From Carnobacterium mobile DSM 4848 (GTDB lineage: Bacteria > Bacillota > Bacilli > Lactobacillales > Carnobacteriaceae): DNA of 64,000 nucleotides. A program made the translations under genes and the position numbers. A model generated the notes under the pieces. That model had not been told where the DNA came from and did no database searches. It saw nothing but the letters and a program-made list of their open reading frames with translations. Each line of letters opens with the position of its first letter. The first letter of the stretch is position 1. Positions 1 to 12,065 of this stretch are shown one piece after another. The DNA lies in contig NZ_JQMR01000001.1 of assembly GCF_000744825.1 (NCBI RefSeq), forward strand, positions 1,234,501 to 1,298,500, given 5' to 3'.

Positions 1-1529
1 TCGATTCCTTCATTGAAAACATCTACTGTAAAAATATATTCTATCTCGCCATTTTCTAATCGTTCAACTTGCTTTTCTCGTTCTTCAAGTGAATGTTCAC
101 CAGTTAAATACGTACTTGGATGTCCATTTTGATTAAACAAAAAAGACAATGTCTCAGCTTCTTGTTTACGGCTACAAAAAACTAACCCTTTAGGCGTGTT
201 GCCAGAACAACTATAGTAATTCAACTTTTCTAATAAGTATGTGACTCGTTCTTCATCCACCAAGTGTTTTAAATCAGTCGCTTCAGAAATGAGTTCACCA
301 TTTTTTTCATAATCCGTCACTCCAAAATAATGAAACGGACAAAGCATTTCTTCTTCTAATGCTTCTTGAAGCCGAATCTCATAAGCAATATTGTAATCAA
401 ACAATTCAAAGATATTAAATCCGTCTGTTCGCTCAGGCGTTGCAGTCATCCCTAATAAAAACGTTGGTTCAAAATAGTCTATAACTCGATGGTATGATGG
501 AGCACCTGCTTTATGAACTTCATCGATCAAGATGTAATCAAAGTGATCTTTAGCAAATTGTTGCAGGACTGGATCTTTTGAAATTGTTTGGATTGTTGCG
601 AAAAGATAAGTTGCTTTTATTTCTTTTTTATTTCCAGAAAGAATGCCATAGTCTTCAGTTTTCCCGCCAAGAATTTTTTGATAATCACTCTTTGCTTTAT
701 TTAGAATTTGTTCTCGATGAACGATAAATAAAACACGTTTTGGCTTGGCTTGTAAAACATCAAAAGCTGATAAGTAAGTTTTTCCAGTTCCGGTAGCAGA
801 AATAACTAGCCCTTTTTTTGCTCCAGTAGCTCTTAATTCTTCTAGATTAAGTAAAGCTGCTTTTTGCATTTCATTTGGAACAATATAAGAAGTTGCTTCA
901 TCAATGAGAGACTGTTCTTGAACTTGACTGACTTCCCTGTAATACGTCATTGGTTGGTAAGCTTTTTGATAGTTATGAATCCATTCTGGTGTTAATAATT
1001 GGGCCTCTTTCCATTCCTGATCCATATGTACTTGAATATCCTGAATCATTTGTCCGTGATCATAAGACGTTAAACGAACATTCCATTCATAATTTACCTT
1101 TAAAGCACTCATCGTTAAATTAGAACTTCCAATGATAAAGGAATGGTAGCCTACTTGCTTAAACAAATAACCTTTAGAATGAAATCCTTGCTTTTGCGAA
1201 ATACGGACTTCTACATTAGGAATCTTCAATAAATCTTCAAAAACAGCTGGCTGGTTAAATGCTAAGTAAACTGACGTTAGTATTTTCCCGTTAATTCCAC
1301 GGCTATGTAAATCTGCTAATTGTGTTTTTAACGCTGCTAATCCATCTTGAGTTAAGAAAGCTACCGAAAAAAAGAATTCTTCACATGTATCCAGTTCGTC
1401 TTGTAATACACTCAATATATATCGCTTATTTTTCGTATCATTGATAATAATCTGAGGATCATATAAAGAACCTTCAGTCTTTTGGTCAATAAAGGCTTTT
1501 TTTAAAGAACGTTCTAGCATATCTGTCAT
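1..1529 (-). CDS. DEAD/DEAH helicase with N-terminal PLD-like domain (DUF3427 type), 3' part outside window
   Basis: About 509 codons are visible; the gene starts at an ATG at 1529 and runs off the left edge, so the C-terminal half is missing. Residues 1-190 hold a phospholipase D-like module (HSKGYLF with H117/K119, then GSSNLT near 134-139). A superfamily 2 helicase core follows: Walker A SATGTGKT (244-251), DEVH box (336-339) and motif III TAT (362-364). PLD plus ResIII helicase is the layout of DUF3427-type proteins, some of which occur in defence neighbourhoods; the substrate is unknown. The ATG overlaps the TGA of the upstream NUDIX gene (ATGA), which suggests translational coupling. 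The family call is firm, the role is not. Confidence 0.85.
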   Translation of the reverse strand, partial: MTDMLERSLKKAFIDQKTEGSLYDPQIIINDTKNKRYILSVLQDELDTCEEFFFSVAFLTQDGLAALKTQLADLHSRGINGKILTSVYLAFNQPAVFEDLLKIPNVEVRISQKQGFHSKGYLFKQVGYHSFIIGSSNLTMSALKVNYEWNVRLTSYDHGQMIQDIQVHMDQEWKEAQLLTPEWIHNYQKAYQPMTYYREVSQVQEQSLIDEATSYIVPNEMQKAALLNLEELRATGAKKGLVISATGTGKTYLSAFDVLQAKPKRVLFIVHREQILNKAKSDYQKILGGKTEDYGILSGNKKEIKATYLFATIQTISKDPVLQQFAKDHFDYILIDEVHKAGAPSYHRVIDYFEPTFLLGMTATPERTDGFNIFELFDYNIAYEIRLQEALEEEMLCPFHYFGVTDYEKNGELISEATDLKHLVDEERVTYLLEKLNYYSCSGNTPKGLVFCSRKQEAETLSFLFNQNGHPSTYLTGEHSLEEREKQVERLENGEIEYIFTVDVFNEGI

Positions 1530-1936
1530 AATACCACGTTCTTTTCCATTAACTTTTCAACTGCTGGGATGTCAGCTGGCGCCCACTGTACCTTGTTTAA
1601 TTCTGCTGGCTTTAACCATTTCACTGCAATATGCTCAGTTAGCTGTGGCGTCCCTTTTTTTAGTAAGCAAATGAAGGTTGTTAAATTCACTAAACCAAAA
1701 TCATATTGGTAACTTGTTTCCTCAAACTTTTCTGACTGTACTTCTACTTCAATCAATAGTTCTTCTTTTAATTCGCGTATCAATGCTTCTTGAGGCGTCT
1801 CTCCATCTTCAATCTTCCCACCTGGGAATTCCCACAAATGAGCTAAATTTTTACTTTCACCTCGTTGTGCGCATAAAATTTTACCGTTCTCTACTAAAAT
1901 AGCACCCACTACATTAATTTCCTTCAAAAGTTTCAC
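1526..1936 (-). CDS. NUDIX hydrolase, MutT-like (8-oxo-dGTP / dNTP diphosphatase type)
   Basis: A 136-residue single-domain protein with a complete NUDIX box: GGKIEDGETPQEALIREL followed by KEEL, matching G-x5-E-x7-RE-x2-EE. The EE motif that binds the catalytic metal is intact. The upstream segment CAQRGES...LWEFPGG is typical of MutT/NudG proteins that hydrolyse oxidised or modified nucleoside triphosphates; the exact nucleotide cannot be read from sequence. The start is a GTG at 1936 behind an AGAAAGAAG-type ribosome site. Its stop overlaps the start of the helicase by the ATGA arrangement, so the two form a transcription unit, perhaps linking nucleotide sanitation or repair to the helicase. 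Confidence 0.88.
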   Translation of the reverse strand: MKLLKEINVVGAILVENGKILCAQRGESKNLAHLWEFPGGKIEDGETPQEALIRELKEELLIEVEVQSEKFEETSYQYDFGLVNLTTFICLLKKGTPQLTEHIAVKWLKPAELNKVQWAPADIPAVEKLMEKNVVL

Positions 1937-2319
1937 TTCTTTCTATATTATCCATCCATAAAACCATTTTACCATAGAGTTCATGGTATTTAGCAGACTA
2001 AGTTACCGGTAATTTCTAGTAGCGGATGTCAGTTTTGTAAAATTCAATAACAATTCCCTCTAATTAAATATGAAGTTTAATACCTATTCTTTTTTCTAAC
2101 TTTTTCTTTCTATTTTTTATTTGTTTCATGGCAAAAAAAGACCTAATTCATATTATAAAAATTTTAGATTTGAGCAACTATATTTATCTTGAGAAAGTCC
2201 AAAAATAGTTGTTTAGAGCATTTGGTTAACAACATAAGTAAGTTTTGTTAGAAACATTGGCCTTATTGTTTCTTGAGAACATAGCTTTGTGATGTAGTAA
2301 AAAACTATCAATAATAACA
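1937..2319. other. Intergenic gap, no gene seen
   Basis: About 380 AT-rich bases between the NUDIX gene and the HEPN-gene terminator. I see no reading frame with a ribosome site. A 10-bp palindrome TTACCGGTAA lies at 2003-2012 and a small inverted repeat ACCAT/ATGGT at about 1969-1985. Either could be incidental, and the promoter of the NUDIX-helicase unit should lie here. Confidence 0.5.
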
Positions 2320-2357
2320 AAAGCCGGAAACACTTACAACCATGTATTTCCAGCTTT
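2320..2357 (-). terminator. Intrinsic terminator of the HEPN gene
   Basis: Read on the minus strand, AAAGCTGGAAATAC pairs with GTGTTTCCGGCTTT (14 bp including two G-U pairs) around a 10-nt loop, followed by TTGTTATTATT. The G-U pairs exist only on the minus strand, which points to termination of the gene that ends at 2513. Confidence 0.75.
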
Positions 2358-2512
2358 AAATACTAGATTATCCTATTGACCTTTCAATGGCTCTTTTTGA
2401 AAAAAGAATAAAAAATAGGCTTTATAGAGATATTTCATTTAACAAATTACTATAGGTTGACAACATATATCAGCATGTAGAAAAGTTATTTGAGGAATCA
2501 AATTAATCTGTT

Positions 2513-3709
2513 TCAAACATTATTCTCCCTCGTTTCTTGTATTCCTTTTAAACTTGTTTTCATTGCGTCAGACAGACCAGCATTAGCCATCCAGCTCTGT
2601 TGGGCGCCAACCGCTTCTTGTATTCCTTTTAAACTTGTTTTCATTGTGTCAGACAGACCAGCATTGGCCATCCAGCTCTGTTGGGCGCCAACCGCTTCTT
2701 GTATTCCTTTTAAACTTGTTTTCATTGTGTCAGACAGACCAGCATTGGCCATCCAGCTCTGTTGGGCGCCAACCGCTTCTTGTATTCCTTTTAAAGAGGC
2801 ACTTAGTATTTCAGAATTATTTATACGATTATTGACATATCCTTCAAAATCATCACTCATATCTGAAAGTTCCTCATCAGCAATTTCACCAATTAGTATT
2901 TTTTGAAAAGCTGCATCTAATTGTTTCACGTATTTTTTTAGATTTTTTATTAGTTGCTGATATAAGGGTAATTGAATCTCTTTGTTATGACTTACAATAT
3001 TTCTACCTTCCCTGATTAATTCCATGTCTTTTTGAATTTCCTCTAAGTCAATATACATATATTTTCTAAATACTTCACTCCATAATGAATACGGCTTAGA
3101 TATGCTTAAATTATCAGGTTCTCGAAATAAATTTAACAATTCTTCTCTGTTTATCTCTTTATATCTTACAATATTTTTTTCATTTCCTACAACAACAGAT
3201 AAGTAATTTTCACCAAAGAGGTATTCTTCAAAATCGTATAAATCTATCCACTGTAAAAGATTGTTTAAGTCATACTTTCCAATTACTTGTTTCTGTTTTC
3301 TTTTTATTGCTGAAATCATTTCATTCGGAATAGACTCTTCTGTCCAGTTGTCAAAATATGTTGGGGACAATAAATATATCAATTTTCTTAAAGCCCATTC
3401 ATAACTATGCAAGTATGGTAGTAATTTTTTTGAAAAAAACAATGCATTCGTATCTAAAATAGTAGTGTAATTTAATTTTGATTTGCTTGCTTCAATATTA
3501 ATCTCATTTAGGAAAATTTGAAATGAATGTACATCATTTATCCCTATCTTACCAGTCTTATTATACTGAAATATTACGTGTAACGAATCGTTATAGTTTC
3601 TCATATTAAAACTAAATTCATATTTTTTTTCATTATTCTGATATTCTAAGAGGTTATCGCTCATATATGGTGATAACATTTTCAGAAATGTTTCTTTAAT
3701 ATTATTCAT
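2513..3709 (-). CDS. HEPN-domain protein with tandem-repeat C-terminus; putative RNase / abortive-infection type
   Basis: 398 residues, no family name recognised with certainty. A helix EWALRKLIYLL (about 104-114) and the motif RNIVSH (R236, N237, H241) match the R-N-x3-H signature of HEPN domains, many of which are ribonucleases of toxin or anti-phage systems. Residues about 305-385 are three near-identical 27-residue units beginning SLKGIQEAVGAQQSW, ending in a truncated fourth. The N-terminal 100 residues are unrecognised. No antitoxin or nucleotidyltransferase partner lies next to it; it stands alone between the NUDIX gene and SUF in AT-rich DNA, which suggests acquisition. HEPN assignment rests on the motif and flanking helices only; enzymatic activity is inference. 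Confidence 0.65.
   Translation of the reverse strand: MNNIKETFLKMLSPYMSDNLLEYQNNEKKYEFSFNMRNYNDSLHVIFQYNKTGKIGINDVHSFQIFLNEINIEASKSKLNYTTILDTNALFFSKKLLPYLHSYEWALRKLIYLLSPTYFDNWTEESIPNEMISAIKRKQKQVIGKYDLNNLLQWIDLYDFEEYLFGENYLSVVVGNEKNIVRYKEINREELLNLFREPDNLSISKPYSLWSEVFRKYMYIDLEEIQKDMELIREGRNIVSHNKEIQLPLYQQLIKNLKKYVKQLDAAFQKILIGEIADEELSDMSDDFEGYVNNRINNSEILSASLKGIQEAVGAQQSWMANAGLSDTMKTSLKGIQEAVGAQQSWMANAGLSDTMKTSLKGIQEAVGAQQSWMANAGLSDAMKTSLKGIQETRENNV
2534..2795 (-). repeat. 81-bp coding tandem repeat (3 full copies plus a partial)
   Basis: Units start at 2534, 2615, 2696 and 2777, exactly 81 bp apart. The first three are full length and the fourth breaks off after about 19 bp. They differ at only a few bases, and 81 bp keeps the 27-residue frame of the HEPN gene. 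Such near identity implies recent slippage or unequal recombination, so copy number probably varies between strains. Confidence 0.95.
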
Positions 3710-4554
3710 TCTACCTTTTTTAGGATAATATAAATATTCAACAACTTGCTTACTAATACGCCCTCACCTTTTCTCTTTCCACAAGTTCAATTCTGCCTAA
3801 ACATAACTAATTGAGGTACGAATATAAAAAAACTAATTCCATTAACTCAACAGCTATTACTTTTATATTTTTTATTATTAAAACCAACTATTATTAAAAA
3901 AGAATGGATATGTAATGTATACCCTAACGTCATATATCATCTTTATTATACCAATATTTCTTTGCGACACCAGAGTGTAACATAAATGCTCTAAATCAAA
4001 TTGACTACAAGTAGTCAATGAAGTAAATCTTCGAATATTTCTTTTGTCATAGCAATTTTATTAAGCTATAGTTCACTACCAAGTTCTGATTGATTAATAT
4101 TTTTCTAATCAGAGTCATCTAATATTGCTACCGATTATCTTTTCTTCTTTCAAGAATAGTACACCTCTTAGACAAAAATTAGTCCTTTTTATTGTTAAAT
4201 TTTCAAAGAGTGGATATGGTAGAAAAGGACTATTGTTAACCTAACATTGTTTTTAGGATAAATATTTTCGAGAAAGTATTCAATCACACTAACAAGCATC
4301 TTATCTATTTTAGTTACAACAAATGGATACTTCATTTTTGGTATATCTAATCAAACAATAAGACAAGTAAAACTACATTCAAAAAGAAGTATCCCATATT
4401 CTTTTTACTTCTTCATAAGGAATTTGGAAATAGCTAGATATCTCCTCCTTATCAGAAATAAAAGCTATTTAAATCAAAAATTCAAGATAATATATAGCTA
4501 GAAACCGAGATATCAATCGTAGCCAATCCCAAAATAAGAGGCCATAAAAAATTT
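3710..4554. other. Long AT-rich intergenic gap
   Basis: About 845 bases without a convincing gene between the HEPN gene and the SUF terminator. It contains an inverted repeat TTGACTAC-AA-GTAGTCAA (4001-4018) that could be an operator. A minus-strand 46-codon frame (4195-4335) has no ribosome site. The HEPN-gene promoter must lie in the 3710-3850 part, but no clear -35/-10 pair stands out. Base composition is clearly more AT-rich than the SUF genes. Confidence 0.5.
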
Positions 4555-4578
4555 GAAACGTTGTAAAACCAACGTTTC
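4555..4578 (-). terminator. Terminator of the SUF operon
   Basis: Minus-strand hairpin GAAACGTTG / CAACGTTTC (9 bp, loop of 6) just after sufB, followed by AAATTTTTTAT. It closes the sufCDSUB transcript. Confidence 0.85.
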
Positions 4579-4595
4579 GAGCAATCGTTTTATTA

Positions 4596-5990
4596 TTATC
4601 CCACCGACCCTTCCATCTCATAAGCAATCAACCGATTCAACTCCACTGCGTATTCCATCGGCAGTTCTTTGGAGAAGGGTTCGACGAAGCCCATGATGAT
4701 CATTTCGGTGGCTGCTTCTTCGGTTAGACCGCGGCTCATCAGGTAGTAGAGTTGTTCTTCGGAGATTTTGGATACTTTGGCTTCGTGTTCTAGCGACACA
4801 TTGCCGTTGTGGATCTCGTTGAAAGGAATCGTATCGGATTTGGACAGGTCATCCATAATGATTGTGTCGCATTCAATATGCGAAATCGATCCGCCTGAGT
4901 TTTTTCCAAATGTCACTTGTCCGCGGTAATTGACTTCTCCGCCGTCATGAGCAATCGATTTGGAGACGATTGAGCTGGATGTGTTCGGTGCATTGTGGAT
5001 CATTTTTGCGCCGGTATCTTGGTTTTGTCCGGCTCCGGCCATCGCAATCGACAGCATGGTACCGCGAGCTCCGTTCCCGTTTAAGTAAACGCTCGGGTAT
5101 TTCATGGTCGTTTTCGCGCCTAAGTTGCCGTCGATCCATTCCATCGTACCGCCTGCATCGACTGTGGCTCTTTTAGTCACTAGATTGTAAACATTATCGG
5201 ACCAGTTTTGAATAGTCGTATAGCGGCAATAAGCGTCTTTTTTGACGACGATTTCTACGATGGCTGCATGCAGACTGCTAGACGAAAAAGTTGGTGCCGT
5301 ACAGCCTTCCACATAATGCACACTAGCTCCTTCATCCACTACGATCAATGTTCGTTCAAATTGACCCATGCCTTCATCGTTGATACGGAAGTACATTTGC
5401 AGAGGCACTTCACAGCGGACGCCTTTGGGCACATAGATAAACGTTCCACCTGACCAAGCAGCTGAATTTAAAGCGGCTAATTTGTTATCAGTCGGCGGGA
5501 CAACCGTTGCAAAATGTTCTTTGAAGATTTCGGGATATTCTTTTAAAGCACTGTCGGTATCTAAAAAGACGATGCCCATTTTTTCGAATTCTTCTTTCAT
5601 ATTGTGGTAAACGACTTCGGATTCGTATTGGGCGCCGGCACCGGCCAAGTATTTGCGCTCGGCTTCAGGAATCCCAATGCGTTCAAAGGTTTCTTTGATT
5701 TTATCCGGTACATCTTCCCAGCTGCGTTCTGGTTTGTTGCTGGATTTTTTATAATAGGTGATCTCATCAAAGTCGATCTCCGACAAATCTGCGCCCCATT
5801 TCGGCATTGGCCGACTTTCAAAGTGACGGAAAGATTTCAAACGAAAATCCAGCATCCATTCCGGTTCGCTTTTACGGCCGGATATTTCGCGAATGACCTC
5901 TTCTGAGATGCCTTTTCCGGTCGTGTAAACCGATTCGATATCATCATGGAAGCCAAATTGGTATTCTTGCGTTTCTGGTACTTTACTCAT
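4596..5990 (-). CDS. sufB: Fe-S cluster assembly protein SufB
   Basis: 464 residues, normal SufB length. With SufC and SufD it forms the SufBC2D scaffold on which [Fe-S] clusters are built in the cytoplasm. Sequence hallmarks are the N-terminal [26 protein letters not shown] and the C-terminal [13 protein letters not shown] block. An in-frame ATG at 6011 exists, but the ribosome site AAAGGAG lies inside that extension, eight bases before the ATG at 5990, so the latter is chosen. It is the last gene of the operon, behind sufU, and is followed directly by the operon terminator. Confidence 0.97.
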   Translation of the reverse strand: MSKVPETQEYQFGFHDDIESVYTTGKGISEEVIREISGRKSEPEWMLDFRLKSFRHFESRPMPKWGADLSEIDFDEITYYKKSSNKPERSWEDVPDKIKETFERIGIPEAERKYLAGAGAQYESEVVYHNMKEEFEKMGIVFLDTDSALKEYPEIFKEHFATVVPPTDNKLAALNSAAWSGGTFIYVPKGVRCEVPLQMYFRINDEGMGQFERTLIVVDEGASVHYVEGCTAPTFSSSSLHAAIVEIVVKKDAYCRYTTIQNWSDNVYNLVTKRATVDAGGTMEWIDGNLGAKTTMKYPSVYLNGNGARGTMLSIAMAGAGQNQDTGAKMIHNAPNTSSSIVSKSIAHDGGEVNYRGQVTFGKNSGGSISHIECDTIIMDDLSKSDTIPFNEIHNGNVSLEHEAKVSKISEEQLYYLMSRGLTEEAATEMIIMGFVEPFSKELPMEYAVELNRLIAYEMEGSVG

Positions 5991-6010
5991 CTTCAAACAC
6001 TCCTTTCTCA

Positions 6011-8971
<2,961 letters not shown>

Positions 8972-8987
8972 CCTGAATTCCTCCTTT

Positions 8988-9761
8988 TTAATCTTCATCT
9001 AAAGCAAAATCGATTCCCAATTCATCGCGAATCCCTTTGTAACCTTCTGCTTCTAATCGTTTCGCCAATTCTGCGCCGCCGGTTTTAACCACTACGCCGT
9101 TCATCATGACATGGACCACATCCGGTGTCACATAATTTAATAACCGTTGGTAATGCGTGATGATCAAGGCGCCAAAATGTTCATTGCGCATCGCGTTGAT
9201 CCCTTTAGACACAACTTTTAAGGCATCAATGTCTAATCCTGAATCAATTTCATCCAAAATAGCAAATGCCGGTTCGATCATCATCATTTGTAAAATTTCA
9301 TTGCGCTTTTTTTCTCCACCGGAAAAGCCTTCGTTTAAATACCGTTCAGCCATTTCTTCCGGCATGTCCAGTACGGCCATTTTTTCATCCATTTTTTTAA
9401 TAAACTGCATGACAGAAATTTTATCGTCTTCAGGCCGGCGTGCATTGATGGCAGCCCGCATAAATTCCGCATTAGTGATCCCTGCTATTTCGCTTGGATA
9501 TTGCACACCTAAAAATAAACCGGCGCGTGCCCGTTCGTCGACCGCCATTTCCAATACGTTTTGACCGTCCAATAATATTTCCCCTTCTGTCACTTGGTAA
9601 CTGGGATGGCCCATGATTGCCGCTGCTAATGTTGATTTCCCTGTACCGTTTGGCCCCATAATGGCATGAATTTCTCCTGTATTCAGGACTAAATCCACCC
9701 CTTTTAAGATCTCTTTGTCTTCGATTGAAACATGCAAATTTTTAATGTCTAAACGAGCCAT
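8988..9761 (-). CDS. sufC: Fe-S assembly ATPase SufC
   Basis: 257 residues, ABC-type ATPase that powers the SufBCD scaffold; it is soluble and not a transporter. Walker A GPNGTGKST, the signature FSGGEKKRNEI and Walker B FAILDEIDSGLD are intact. In-frame upstream codons exist to 9830, but AAGGAG at 9770-9775 lies eight bases before the ATG at 9761 (five before a second ATG at 9764), so the short form is chosen and matches the usual 250-260 residue size. It is the first gene of the suf operon and the promoter is just upstream. Confidence 0.95.
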   Translation of the reverse strand: MARLDIKNLHVSIEDKEILKGVDLVLNTGEIHAIMGPNGTGKSTLAAAIMGHPSYQVTEGEILLDGQNVLEMAVDERARAGLFLGVQYPSEIAGITNAEFMRAAINARRPEDDKISVMQFIKKMDEKMAVLDMPEEMAERYLNEGFSGGEKKRNEILQMMMIEPAFAILDEIDSGLDIDALKVVSKGINAMRNEHFGALIITHYQRLLNYVTPDVVHVMMNGVVVKTGGAELAKRLEAEGYKGIRDELGIDFALDED

Positions 9762-9801
9762 CATTCCATCTCCTTTTTCGAACGTTTGTCTACTGTCTTT
9801 T

Positions 9802-9830
9802 ATTTTAGCCCAACTAAGGAGTTTGCGCAA
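9802..9830 (-). promoter_or_regulatory. Sigma-A promoter of the suf operon
   Basis: On the minus strand TTGCGC (complement of 9825-9830), a 17-bp spacer and TAAAAT (complement of 9802-9807). The -10 lies about 40 bp before the sufC start codon. Spacing is ideal and the -35 has one or two departures from TTGACA. Confidence 0.6.
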
Positions 9831-10257
9831 TGCCGAGCAAGCAGTAAACTCACTTACTTTTTTAGTGTAAATTAAACCAGCAGTTGTTTAAGTACCTTAA
9901 AGACAAAAATTAGTTATAGTTACGGTCATTAAAACTTGTTTACGACCTTAAAAGTTCATTTGCCCAAGCGATATGGTCTGTAGCTTGTTTTTATGGACCA
10001 TATCGTTGTCCTTTCGTTCTTGTTAAGGTACATAACTGATTTTCACCCGGACAAACATACCAAATCTATTCCATTTTATTCATTCGCATTTTTTGTCGGC
10101 CGCCGAACAGACTTTTGAGTCGCCGCAGTTCTGTAGAATCCAGTTGTTTGTTTTTAATGTTCATTTTTAACGCAGCTTTTAATGCATCTATAGTAGCGGA
10201 CTTAATAAACAAATGGTACAGTAGAAAAATAATTGAAATAGAAAGCAGGAATACTCA
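9831..10257. other. Intergenic region with an inverted repeat and a degenerate small reading frame
   Basis: Holds a perfect 10-bp inverted repeat CGATATGGTC (9969-9978) / GACCATATCG (9996-10005) without a T-tract on either side. Also a minus-strand frame ending at 10066 that encodes a hydrophobic stretch (FLLSISIIFLLYHLF) and a basic tail (LDSTELRRLKSLFGGR), but without a usable start or ribosome site. The frame looks protein-like and may be the remains of a small membrane protein gene. The promoter of the 10258 gene is not obvious. Confidence 0.4.
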
Positions 10258-11007
10258 ATGAAAAAACCGTTAATTGGAATTGCCGGAAATAGTTTAATCG
10301 ATTTAAATGTCACCAATGGCTTGCCCGTCACTTATACTCCTCAAGGATTTGTGGATGGAATCGTTGCAGCGGAAGGAGCACCCATTGTCTTACCGATCAG
10401 TTTGCCTGAAGAAGCGGCTGATTATATTGAACGGATAGACGGCTTATTATTAGCAGGCGGGCAAGACGTTTCTCCTCTTTTATATGGCGAAGAACCCAGC
10501 TTGAAACTTGGCGCTACCAGCCCGACACGCGATGCTTTTGAAATGGCCTTGATCAAAGAGGCAGTTGCTCAACATAAACCCATTTTAGCTGTTTGTCGCG
10601 GGTTTCAATTATTAAATGTAGCTTATGGCGGAACGCTTTATCAGGATCTGTCGCATTATCCTGACTTAACCGTCCAACACATTCAGCAAACATATTTTGA
10701 CCTAGGAACACATACAATCGATATTGAACCAGACAGCCGATTGGGAACTATTTTTGGAAAAACCTATTTGGTCAATTCTTATCACCACCAAGCGGTCAAA
10801 GAACTGGCAAGAGCTTTCAAGCCTGTCGCTTGGAGCAAAGACTTGTTGATCGAGGGCTTTGAAGCTGTTGATTCAAAGCAAAGTATCGTAGCCGTTCAAT
10901 GGCATCCTGAATTAATGATGAAACGTGACAGTAAGATGCAAGATTTGTTTAACGAATTCGTTGAACGTGTCAATTCCAAAGAGCAGGACAAATCTACTGG
11001 TGCATAA
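10258..11007 (+). CDS. Class I glutamine amidotransferase-like peptidase C26 (gamma-glutamyl-GABA hydrolase family)
   Basis: 249 residues with the triad of the family: catalytic Cys in VCRGFQLLN, His and Glu in QWHPELM. The oxyanion segment GLLLAGGQDVSP is also present. C26 members hydrolyse gamma-glutamyl compounds (PuuD, YvdE-like) and are cytoplasmic. No polyamine or amino-acid degradation gene is adjacent, so the physiological substrate is open. It starts at ATG 10258 behind AGAAAGCAGG, is monocistronic, and ends at a strong bidirectional terminator that also serves the convergent methionine transporter operon. Confidence 0.88.
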   Translation: MKKPLIGIAGNSLIDLNVTNGLPVTYTPQGFVDGIVAAEGAPIVLPISLPEEAADYIERIDGLLLAGGQDVSPLLYGEEPSLKLGATSPTRDAFEMALIKEAVAQHKPILAVCRGFQLLNVAYGGTLYQDLSHYPDLTVQHIQQTYFDLGTHTIDIEPDSRLGTIFGKTYLVNSYHHQAVKELARAFKPVAWSKDLLIEGFEAVDSKQSIVAVQWHPELMMKRDSKMQDLFNEFVERVNSKEQDKSTGA

Positions 11008-11012
11008 TAAGA

Positions 11013-11055
11013 AAAAGCCCCTTTTTAAACGAAATTCGTTTAAAAAGGGGCTTTT
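11013..11055. terminator. Bidirectional terminator
   Basis: Stem AAAAGCCCCTTTTTAAACG (11013-11031) pairs fully with 11037-11055, 19 bp around a tiny loop. A/T runs on both sides make it work for the + gene ending at 11007 and the - gene ending at 11136. Confidence 0.9.
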
Positions 11056-11135
11056 CTATAATGTATGAATGAACCATCCGACAGACACTAACTATTTTCC
11101 TGTCGAGTCAAAACGGCTTGTCCCACTTTTCTTGT

Positions 11136-11990
11136 TTAGTCTTTGACGGGAACAACTGCTCCGTCCCATTTATCAAGAATAAAATCTTGTACTTCTTTTG
11201 ATTTCAATACTTCTACTAATTTTAAAATAGCAGGATCTTTAGCATCTTCAGAACGGATGGCTATAATATTCGCATAAGGCGAGCTTGTGCTTTCCAAAGC
11301 AATCGAATCTTCCAGTGGATTGATATCTTGGTCAACGGCAAAGTTAGAATTGATCGCAACTAAGTCGCCTTCGTCTTGTTGATACAATGTTGTCATCAAT
11401 GCGGGATCATTTTCGTATTCAAAGTTCAGCTCTTTAGGATTTTTATCAATATCATCAAATGTGGCCGTTGTTGGATCAACGCCGTCTTTCAATGTGACTA
11501 AATCGTTATCTGCCAGAATACTGATTACACGGCCCCAGTCGGCTTGGCTATTGCTGACTAAAACGGTCGCACCTTTTTTTACTTCATCTAAGTTTTTGTA
11601 TTTTTTCGAATACAGACCAAGCGGTTCAATATGGATCGCCCCTGCGTTAACAAAATCATAATCATTTTCAGCAACGGCACTTTCGAAGAATGGAATATGT
11701 TGGAAGTAGTTGGCATCAATGTCGCCTTCGTCTAACGCGACGTTAGGTATGACATAATCATTGTACGTCGTAATATCTAATTTAATGCCTTCTTTTTCAA
11801 GTAAAGGTTCAGCAAATTCTAATATCTCTGCATGCGGGACATTGCTGGCGCCAATTTTGATTGTAGTCGTGTCATCCTTTGATGATCCTGCTGACGATGA
11901 GTCTGATGATGAACCGTTGCTGCCGCAAGCTGCTAAGGTTAATGACAGTCCTACTGTTAAAAGTGTTCCAAATACTGTTGATTTTTTCAT
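11136..11990 (-). CDS. metQ: Methionine ABC transporter substrate-binding lipoprotein MetQ (NlpA family)
   Basis: 284 residues. An N-terminal signal ends in the lipobox LAAC (C22), so the protein is lipid-anchored on the outer face of the membrane. The NlpA fold is recognisable from KIGASNVPHAEILEF, DANYFQHIPF and EPLGLYSKK. It binds D/L-methionine and delivers it to MetI-MetN. Last gene of metN-metI-metQ; a 75-bp gap separates it from metI. Expression is expected to follow the T-box leader upstream of metN. Substrate assignment rests on family, operon partners and the T-box. Confidence 0.93.
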   Translation of the reverse strand: MKKSTVFGTLLTVGLSLTLAACGSNGSSSDSSSAGSSKDDTTTIKIGASNVPHAEILEFAEPLLEKEGIKLDITTYNDYVIPNVALDEGDIDANYFQHIPFFESAVAENDYDFVNAGAIHIEPLGLYSKKYKNLDEVKKGATVLVSNSQADWGRVISILADNDLVTLKDGVDPTTATFDDIDKNPKELNFEYENDPALMTTLYQQDEGDLVAINSNFAVDQDINPLEDSIALESTSSPYANIIAIRSEDAKDPAILKLVEVLKSKEVQDFILDKWDGAVVPVKD

Positions 11991-12065
11991 AATAAATCTC
12001 CCCTTTTAGTCTTATTTTTTCTATTTCAACTATTTAATAAACGTTTCACCTGATTGCTAAAGCAC

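Noticed and set aside
2490-2906. Plus-strand reading frame over the 81-bp repeats
   Set aside because: It is the mirror frame of the HEPN gene's repeat; it has no ribosome site and no independent family match.
4195-4335. 46-codon minus-strand frame in the HEPN/SUF gap
   Set aside because: No ribosome site before its ATG and no recognisable motif; probably chance in AT-rich DNA.
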